This document shows positions 5,996 to 11,002 of a stretch of 11,002 nt of DNA, one piece after another. How positions within the stretch are numbered: position 1 is the first letter of the stretch; every line of letters begins with the position of its first letter. This DNA is from an uncultured Clostridia bacterium (lineage in GTDB: Bacteria; Bacillota; Clostridia; TANB77; CAG-508): positions 1-11,002 of the forward strand of contig CALXZS010000027.1 in the NCBI GenBank assembly GCA_944393305.1, given 5' to 3'. The position numbers were made by a program, and so were the translations under genes. The notes beneath the pieces were generated by a model that saw only the letters and a program-made list of their open reading frames with translations, was not told where the DNA came from and searched no databases.

Positions 5996-7678
5996 TTGAA
6001 AAAATTAGAAGAAATATTTGAAATACCAGAATTATCTTTTTTTATTGAACCAATGGAATTAAATTTTTTTATTGATAGTAAAAATGTAGCAAAAGTTAGT
6101 GAAAAAATAATGGAGTCCATAGAAAATTCTAACTACTTTATAATAGCTTCAGACATTGACAAGATATATGATTCGTCAAACTATGAATCAATTACAGCTA
6201 CTAATGCATCAATAGTAAAAAAGGTATTGTTGAGTTTAAATAGTAGAGTTGTGTCACCAGAGTTGCTCTTATTATTCTATGGTAATTTAGCCCAAAGATA
6301 TTTGCATTGTTTAAATAATAATATCTCTGCTGAAATTGTATATTTGAATGGACATATATATACATTTAATGATGGAAAAATTATTCCATCTAAGCATGCT
6401 AATTTAACAATTCCAGAATTAAAAAAGAGTTTAGCTAACGGAATATTAATTGCAAATAAAGAATTAAAACCTTTATTTTCTAAGTATCCAAACATAGAAA
6501 TTGTTGGAGAATATCTAGAGAGAGGAAAAAGCAGTAACAATAAAATACATGAATTGAAAATAAGTAAGAAAAATATAACAGATTCATTATCTTCAAAAGA
6601 GTTATATGATTGCTTTAGTGCAGATGAAATTGCCAACTTATTTTCTGAAAGATATATTTCAAAAAGTAATTTACTTAAAGCGATTTCATTAAAAAATATT
6701 GAAGAAAGCAAAGTTTTAGAATTAATGCAAAAAGGCATATTATCTAGTGAAGAAGTTTTAAAGAAATATTATAAATCTTCTAGTTTTAAAGATGTAGCAC
6801 ATAAGGATAAAACTAAAGCGGAATCTAAAATCCTACTTTATTCAATGGGATTAGCTGATATACAAGATATTGAATCTACTTCTGAAAAAATATCTCAAAG
6901 ACCTAAGATAAGTTCTGAATATTTTAAGAAAGTTGCACATAAATTCACACCAAATATGATTGGAGAACTATTAACTCACTATGTTCTTACATATGATGAA
7001 TCTATTACTTTTTTACAAACTTTAGAAGATGAAAAGATTATTACTCATGAGCAAAATTCTTATTTTGAAAAATTGATGGAAGATTTTAAAACTAATCAAT
7101 TACTAAATGAGTCAACAATGGAAAGTTTGCCTACAAATAGTGAGCATAAAGCAATTCCTACATATAAGGCTGGAATTACAATTGACCCTAAATTAAGAAT
7201 GAGATATTTAGAAAGCATTGGTACAGTTAAAAGAATTTTAGTTAAAGGTCGTAGATTGCTAAGTGATAATTCTACAAGTAATAAAAAGAATTCAATTGAT
7301 GGTTATGAGTTGCTTATTTTACCAGATAAAAGAATAGCTGTTCTTGAAAAGTTTTATGAAACAACTCAAGATAAGTCTGGAAAAGTCGTATACAGAAAAA
7401 ATAAAGATGGTTTACTTATTCCAGCAATTTCAAATGCAACTTATATAATTCCTATTGGACTTGCTAAAGAACTAACTGAAACTAAAAACAAAAAGGATCT
7501 ATTACAATTACCTTATGTTAGAAGATGCTTTCATGTTGGAAATTGGGTTGAAATACTTCAAGAAAGAATGCAAAATGTAAATCCAGATATTGAATTCGAT
7601 AAAGCTAATACAGATAAATGGCAATTAAGAATATCTGAAAATTATGAAAAAAATAGACAAAAACGTGAAGATAGATAA
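5996..7678 (+). CDS. Hypothetical 560-residue protein, TTG start
   Basis: I do not recognise this protein. The start is TTG, supported by AAGGGGG 5 bases upstream and by its own promoter; the next in-frame ATG is at 6053, with no good ribosome binding site. The product is soluble, without signal peptide or membrane helix. Residues 1-175 mix strands and helices. Residues 187-370 look all-helical, with short units repeating the pattern of a helix, an Ile-Leu-Ser/Thr turn and another acidic helix (near 199-230, 235-260, 318-362). Residues 392-525 form a separate basic, mixed domain with a Lys-Gly-Arg-Arg patch (417-420) and a Val-Arg-Arg-Cys-Phe-His-Val-Gly-Asn-Trp stretch (508-517). The end is a charged tail. 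Repeated helical units plus a basic C-terminal domain could mean nucleic acid or protein binding, but nothing proves this. Confidence 0.85.
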   Translation: MKKLEEIFEIPELSFFIEPMELNFFIDSKNVAKVSEKIMESIENSNYFIIASDIDKIYDSSNYESITATNASIVKKVLLSLNSRVVSPELLLLFYGNLAQRYLHCLNNNISAEIVYLNGHIYTFNDGKIIPSKHANLTIPELKKSLANGILIANKELKPLFSKYPNIEIVGEYLERGKSSNNKIHELKISKKNITDSLSSKELYDCFSADEIANLFSERYISKSNLLKAISLKNIEESKVLELMQKGILSSEEVLKKYYKSSSFKDVAHKDKTKAESKILLYSMGLADIQDIESTSEKISQRPKISSEYFKKVAHKFTPNMIGELLTHYVLTYDESITFLQTLEDEKIITHEQNSYFEKLMEDFKTNQLLNESTMESLPTNSEHKAIPTYKAGITIDPKLRMRYLESIGTVKRILVKGRRLLSDNSTSNKKNSIDGYELLILPDKRIAVLEKFYETTQDKSGKVVYRKNKDGLLIPAISNATYIIPIGLAKELTETKNKKDLLQLPYVRRCFHVGNWVEILQERMQNVNPDIEFDKANTDKWQLRISENYEKNRQKREDR

Positions 7679-7712
7679 AAGTCATCAAACAGTAGATGAC
7701 TTTTATTTTCTC
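7675..7712 (+). terminator. Rho-independent terminator of the 560-residue gene
   Basis: A 12-bp stem (7675-7686 with 7695-7706) with an 8-base loop overlaps the stop codon, and the TTTTATTTT run at 7701-7709 covers its 3' arm and continues past it. It also faces the end of the convergent minus-strand gene. Confidence 0.85.
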
Positions 7713-7780
7713 TTCCACACCAAATTGGATAGCCAATAAGTACAGTATCGTAACTATCCCAATTATCTACTGTTGTAGAT
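7688..7780. repeat. Nested inverted repeats between convergent genes
   Basis: AACAGTAGAT (7688-7697) is the exact complement of ATCTACTGTT (7765-7774). Inside it, AATTGGATAG (7723-7732) complements CTATCCCAATT (7754-7764) with one bulged base. The right outer arm can also fold on itself (ATCTAC at 7765-7770 with GTAGAT at 7775-7780), and the left outer arm overlaps the terminator hairpin, so the structures compete. The right side reaches the last codons of the minus-strand gene. Confidence 0.6.
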
Positions 7781-8812
7781 ACTAGTCAAGTTTACTCCAC
7801 TTGAAATTTCATTCATATCTACTTCCTGAGAAACTGAACCATTTGCAGTATTTTGTGTTACCATAATTGTACCACCTTCTATATTTTCTTCTTCTTCATC
7901 AGTTATTTCATTACCATTTTCGTCAACATACACAATTCTATATCCCTCATAATTATTTGAAATATAATCTATAAATCCCTGTACTTTATCTTCTCCAATA
8001 TAAAAGCCTTTCCCTGTTTCTAAAATATTAGTTATTAGGTAACCTTTATCTGTCAATGACACACTTATGTTCTCTACTCCAAGCATAGGAATATTTACAC
8101 TTATACTTACTGATTGAGTAAAATAATCGCCTGTATATCTTCCGTTATCATTATAAATATTTTCTAAACTTCTATCATCAAATAACATCTGCAAAATTAA
8201 TTCATCATCTATATTATAAAATTCAACTTCTGCAAACTGCCTTTCTCCACTTGAGTCAATATATGTATAATTATAGTAAACTGTTCCAAAATCGACTATA
8301 TCTTTTAAATGTAAATCATCCATAAAATCGCCTAATGTTTCCGGTTTATAGTATGAATTTGCATAAATATAGTAATCTGTATCTCCTTCAAATTGTACTA
8401 CAATAATACATTCTGTTGGAAAATTTTTTAACTCATAAAGTGTAGCATTGGCAGTATAATTTGTATCTGTATATGTATCATTTCCTGTTAATGTAGCTTT
8501 CCCCAACTCTTTTCCAATTTTATCACTAGAAGTTTTTACATTTCTAGAAGTATCATATATATTCCCCATATATTCTACGGTAGAAAATTTTTGTGTAATT
8601 GATTTTTCATCCCATTTTAAAGCTATTGCATTTCCACTGGTAATTGTCGGATCTGCATAAACTTCTTTTCTTTTCCATTCTCTCCCTGTTTCATCTGAAA
8701 TAGTATCATTATTTAATAAATTATTTTTGATAATTAAAATTACAGCTAAAATTATACATAATATAATAAGTAAAATTACTAGCAGTTTAATAAATTTTGA
8801 AATTTTTTTCAT
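7763..8812 (-). CDS. Membrane-anchored extracellular protein of unknown function
   Basis: I do not recognise this 349-residue protein. Three basic residues precede a long hydrophobic helix (about 9-29) that looks like an uncleaved signal anchor. Cys19 lies within the helix but has no lipobox around it. The remaining 320 residues should be outside the cell. They are acidic, rich in Asn, Thr, Tyr and Ser, and look mostly beta-stranded, like many clostridial surface proteins. A run of acidic residues (Glu-Glu-Glu-Glu) lies near 308-311, and the C-terminal 30 residues look disordered. The ATG has an AAAGGAG site, and a good promoter lies about 115 bases upstream. It is monocistronic and convergent with the 560-residue gene. 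No cell-wall anchor motif or catalytic motif is visible. Confidence 0.85.
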   Translation of the reverse strand: MKKISKFIKLLVILLIILCIILAVILIIKNNLLNNDTISDETGREWKRKEVYADPTITSGNAIALKWDEKSITQKFSTVEYMGNIYDTSRNVKTSSDKIGKELGKATLTGNDTYTDTNYTANATLYELKNFPTECIIVVQFEGDTDYYIYANSYYKPETLGDFMDDLHLKDIVDFGTVYYNYTYIDSSGERQFAEVEFYNIDDELILQMLFDDRSLENIYNDNGRYTGDYFTQSVSISVNIPMLGVENISVSLTDKGYLITNILETGKGFYIGEDKVQGFIDYISNNYEGYRIVYVDENGNEITDEEEENIEGGTIMVTQNTANGSVSQEVDMNEISSGVNLTSIYNSR

Positions 8813-8930
8813 ATAATTTTTTCTCCTTTAAAATTATATTTAGATTGTATCATAGTTGTATATATAAATCTATATTAAGTTTGAATTTTATATTTTTTAG
8901 TGTATGATATTGTTTCAGTTCAGTGAGTTC

Positions 8931-8959
8931 ATTATAAAAACCCCAATATATATTCTCAA
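8931..8959 (-). promoter_or_regulatory. Sigma-A promoter of the anchored protein gene
   Basis: On the minus strand, TTGAGA (8959-8954) and a perfect TATAAT (8936-8931) are 17 bases apart. Transcription would start near 8924, leaving a leader of about 110 bases before the start codon at 8812. I see no riboswitch-like fold in the leader. The -35 lies only 9 bases from the repeat-like block to its right. Confidence 0.65.
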
Positions 8960-8967
8960 ACATTTCA

Positions 8968-9190
8968 TTGAATGAAGCTCGAAGAGCAAAGTGCAACGTG
9001 GAAGCTGGAGCAAATGCGACCTATAACGTAAAATATAAAAAAATGCGTATTGGTGTTTTTGTTTTATTATATAGTATTGGAATTTATATACCAATCTACA
9101 AAATTATTAATTCCTTGCTCAAAGCTTTTAATCTCACGCGCATAGCGCGTGGTTTTTGTTTCACTTCGTTTCACAAGGCTAAAGCGTAAT
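8968..9190. repeat. GC-richer repeat-like or RNA-like block without a gene
   Basis: This block stands out from its very AT-rich surroundings by local base use and dense small structures. It holds GCTC-GAA-GAGC (8977-8987), two copies of AAATGCG (9012-9018, 9041-9047), and two copies of GTATTGG (9047-9053, 9074-9080), both able to pair with CCAAT at 9091-9095. Further on, CCTTG/CAAGG flank a strong 7-bp hairpin at 9135-9151, and GTTTCAC occurs twice (9158-9164, 9168-9174). A 73-codon open frame runs through it but has no ribosome binding site. I think it is an interspersed, non-coding mobile repeat or a structured RNA. The wider gene-free stretch 8813-9315 holds only this, the promoter at 8931 and the hairpins next to secA. 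Confidence 0.45.
9135..9161 (+). terminator. GC-rich hairpin with T-run inside the repeat-like block
   Basis: CACGCGC (9135-9141), a 3-base loop and GCGCGTG (9145-9151) are followed by GTTTTTGTTT, a textbook + strand terminator. No + strand gene precedes it, so it implies a non-coding transcript from the block or is a structural end of a repeat. Confidence 0.65.
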
Positions 9191-9228
9191 AAAAGATGTC
9201 AACAAATTTATTTTTGCTGACATCCTTT
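9187..9228 (-). terminator. Likely secA terminator
   Basis: GATGTCA (9195-9201) pairs with TGACATC (9218-9224), with one further C-G pair after a mismatch. On the minus strand the stem is followed by TTTTATTA. It is the first hairpin with a T-run after the secA stop, about 90 bases downstream. The + strand side is also T-rich. Confidence 0.55.
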
Positions 9229-9290
9229 ATTTTCAATGCTTTTTGTCAACTTTTTATTTAATTTGTTGACAAAGAACAAATTTGTTAACT
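9195..9290. repeat. Cluster of related GTCAAC inverted repeats
   Basis: Four relatives of TGT(C/T)AAC(AAATT) lie in 96 bases: two on the + strand (from 9197 and 9244) and two on the minus strand (ending at 9271 and 9289). TGTCAACAAATT (9197-9208) is the exact complement of AATTTGTTGACA (9260-9271). TTTGTCAAC (9242-9250) complements GTTGACAAA (9265-9273). AACAAATTTGTT (9275-9286) is itself a palindrome. The arms are shared, so alternative hairpins compete. Confidence 0.6.
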
Positions 9291-9315
9291 TTTCAATTTT
9301 TGATTTTTTCCCTAT

Positions 9316-11002
9316 TTATGCATTTTTACCACAGCAGTTCTTATATTTCTTTCCACTTCCACATGGACATGGATCATTTCTACCTACTTTTGGTGATTGA
9401 TTTACTATTGTTTTATTAATTCCACCCTCTTTTGGAGAAAGTTTACCATCAACAAGTTCAATAGCTGTTTTTTCCTGTAATTTAACATCAGTGATTTGTG
9501 CTGCTTCTTTTCTTGAAGCTCCCTCATCTCTCTTAGTTGCATGCATTAATAGTTTTACTACATCAAATTTGATATCATCAACCATTTGATCAAACATATC
9601 AAATCCTTCCATTCTATATACAACAACAGGGTCTTTTTGACCATATGCACGAAGTCCAATACCATTTTTTAATTCGTCCATATTATCAATATGTTCCATC
9701 CATTTTTGGTCAACTATTTTTAGCATAACAACTCTTTCAAGTTCTCTAAATGATTCACCAAATTTTTCTGATTTTTCTTCATAAATACTGTGAGCTTTTT
9801 CTTTTACTTCTTTAATTACATCTTCTGCTGATACTTTATCTTTATCTAAAGAATCTAACTTCTCAATTCCGAATTCTGTTGATACTTCTTGTAATACGCC
9901 TTCTTCATCTTGACTTGTTTCATTTATATACATAGGTACTATTGTTTCTGCAACAGAATCTATCATTGTTGATACATTATCCTTTAGATTATCTCCATCA
10001 AGAACTTCTCTTCTTTGTCTATATATGATTTCTCTTTGTTTATTCATTACATCATCATATTGAAGAACATTCTTTCTAATACTAAAGTTTCTACTTTCGA
10101 CTTTCTTTTGAGCATTTTCAACAGCCTTTGATATAACTTTTGATTCGATTGGCATATCCTCTGATGCGCCTAAAGTATTGTATACTTTTGTTATCATGTT
10201 TCCACCAAATATTTTCATTAGGTCATCATCTAAGGCTATATAAAATCTTGATTCTCCTGGGTCTCCTTGACGTCCTGAACGTCCTCTTAACTGGTTATCT
10301 ATACGTCTAGATTCATGTCTTTCTGTACCAATTATTTTTAAACCACCAGCTTCAACGACTTTTTTCTTTTCGTCTTCTATTCCTTTATCATATTTCTTTA
10401 CTAAGTCTCTAAACAATTTTCTTCTTGCAAGAACATCTTTATCATCTGTTTCATTAAATGCTGCTGCTTCTTCAATTTCTTCAGATGAATATTTTTTTCT
10501 CATTTCTTGCTTTGCTAAATATTCGCTATTACCACCAAGCATAATATCAGTACCACGACCTGCCATGTTAGTAGCAATTGTTACAGCTTTATATTTACCA
10601 GCTTGAGCAATTATTTCTGCTTCTTTTTCATGATATTTAGCATTTAATACTTGATGTGGTATTTTTTCTTTGTCTAACATTCTACTTAGTTTTTCTGATT
10701 TTTCAATTGAAACTGTACCAATTAAAACTGGTTGACCTTTTTCAAAACTTGCCTTTACATCTCTTATAACTGCTCTAAATTTAGCATTTTCATTTTTATA
10801 AATAATATCTGAATTATCTTTTCTAATCATTGGCTTATTTGTTGGTATTTCTATAACATCTAATTTGTATATTTGTTCAAATTCTTCTTCTTCTGTCATA
10901 GCTGTACCAGTCATACCAGATAATTTATCATACATTCTAAAATAATTTTGGAATGTGATATTTGCTAATGTTTTAGATTCATCTGCAACTTTTACATGTT
11001 CT
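9316..11002 (-). CDS. secA: Preprotein translocase ATPase SecA (5' end outside window)
   Basis: SecA is the ATP-driven motor that pushes unfolded secretory proteins through the SecYEG channel. The window shows the last 561 codons; the frame stays open to the window edge (residues Glu-His-Val-Lys and Thr-Phe-Gln-Asn-Tyr-Phe-Arg precede the Met at 10935), so the gene begins beyond it. Visible parts are the end of the first nucleotide-binding domain (Gly-Met-Thr-Gly-Thr-Ala), then the second one with Asn-Met-Ala-Gly-Arg-Gly-Thr-Asp (from about 10569) and Gln-Leu-Arg-Gly-Arg-Ser-Gly-Arg-Gln-Gly-Asp (from about 10293). After these come the helical scaffold/wing region with Leu-Arg-Ala-Tyr-Gly-Gln-Lys-Asp-Pro, and a C-terminal zinc motif CxCx8CC that binds SecB or ribosomes. 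It looks intact and housekeeping. Its usual neighbour prfB lies 4.3 kb downstream rather than adjacent. Confidence 0.98.
   Translation of the reverse strand, partial: EHVKVADESKTLANITFQNYFRMYDKLSGMTGTAMTEEEEFEQIYKLDVIEIPTNKPMIRKDNSDIIYKNENAKFRAVIRDVKASFEKGQPVLIGTVSIEKSEKLSRMLDKEKIPHQVLNAKYHEKEAEIIAQAGKYKAVTIATNMAGRGTDIMLGGNSEYLAKQEMRKKYSSEEIEEAAAFNETDDKDVLARRKLFRDLVKKYDKGIEDEKKKVVEAGGLKIIGTERHESRRIDNQLRGRSGRQGDPGESRFYIALDDDLMKIFGGNMITKVYNTLGASEDMPIESKVISKAVENAQKKVESRNFSIRKNVLQYDDVMNKQREIIYRQRREVLDGDNLKDNVSTMIDSVAETIVPMYINETSQDEEGVLQEVSTEFGIEKLDSLDKDKVSAEDVIKEVKEKAHSIYEEKSEKFGESFRELERVVMLKIVDQKWMEHIDNMDELKNGIGLRAYGQKDPVVVYRMEGFDMFDQMVDDIKFDVVKLLMHATKRDEGASRKEAAQITDVKLQEKTAIELVDGKLSPKEGGINKTIVNQSPKVGRNDPCPCGSGKKYKNCCGKNA

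Noticed and set aside
6277..6738. Minus-strand open frame of 153 codons inside the 560-residue gene
   Set aside because: Antisense shadow of a well-supported gene, without promoter or ribosome binding site; the same holds for the antisense frames at 81-446 and 471-710.
8968..9189. Open frame of 73 codons on the + strand
   Set aside because: No ribosome binding site before the ATG, odd amino acid make-up, and it runs through dense hairpins including a terminator-like one; best explained as a chance frame in a non-coding repeat.
1..11002. CRISPR array, tRNA or rRNA genes
   Set aside because: I saw no regularly spaced direct repeats and no tRNA or rRNA signatures on either strand.

Overview
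The window is strongly AT-rich, has short intergenic gaps, Gly-Gly-Ala-Gly-Gly type ribosome binding sites and promoters of the housekeeping Firmicutes type, and uses the standard code (UGA serves as a stop). It carries a dipicolinate synthase subunit gene (dpaB/spoVFB) together with secA and prfB. That points to the chromosome of a spore-forming, low-GC Firmicute, most likely a member of the Clostridia. I cannot name the species.

Left part (1-2600, + strand): a tight three-gene cassette made of a radical SAM/SPASM peptide-modifying enzyme, a small Pro-rich, Cys-free membrane protein with one Leu-Tyr-Gly-Pro-Pro motif, and a complete XerC/XerD-like tyrosine recombinase. The second gap is one base, so the last two genes are probably translationally coupled. 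The enzyme resembles the one I know from the radical SAM/lipoprotein systems of Bacteroidetes, whose small partner also carries a Tyr-Gly-x-Pro motif. A perfect 12-bp inverted repeat with a 6-base loop ends the cassette. This cassette is the best candidate here for an undescribed system.

Middle-left (2580-5041): dpaB has a very good sigma-K-type mother-cell promoter and no adjacent dpaA. A 15-bp hairpin separates it from two minus-strand genes: an HdeD/DUF308 membrane protein and prfB (release factor 2). The prfB frame is continuous and lacks the programmed +1 frameshift found in many bacteria.

Middle-right (5042-8812): prfB and a 252-residue protein of unknown function diverge from a compact region with two good sigma-A promoters and a 12-bp palindrome. 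Next come a 560-residue orphan protein with its own extended -10 promoter and a terminator, a structured gap, and a minus-strand membrane-anchored extracellular protein of unknown function.

Right part (8813-11002): a 503-base gene-free stretch holds a promoter for the anchored protein, a GC-richer block of about 220 bases that looks like an interspersed repeat or RNA element with its own hairpin-plus-T-run, and a cluster of related inverted repeats downstream of secA. The end of the window is the 3' two thirds of secA (minus strand), cut by the window edge. In many Firmicutes secA directly precedes prfB. Here both have the expected orientation but lie 4.3 kb apart, separated by three unknown genes and the repeat-rich stretch.
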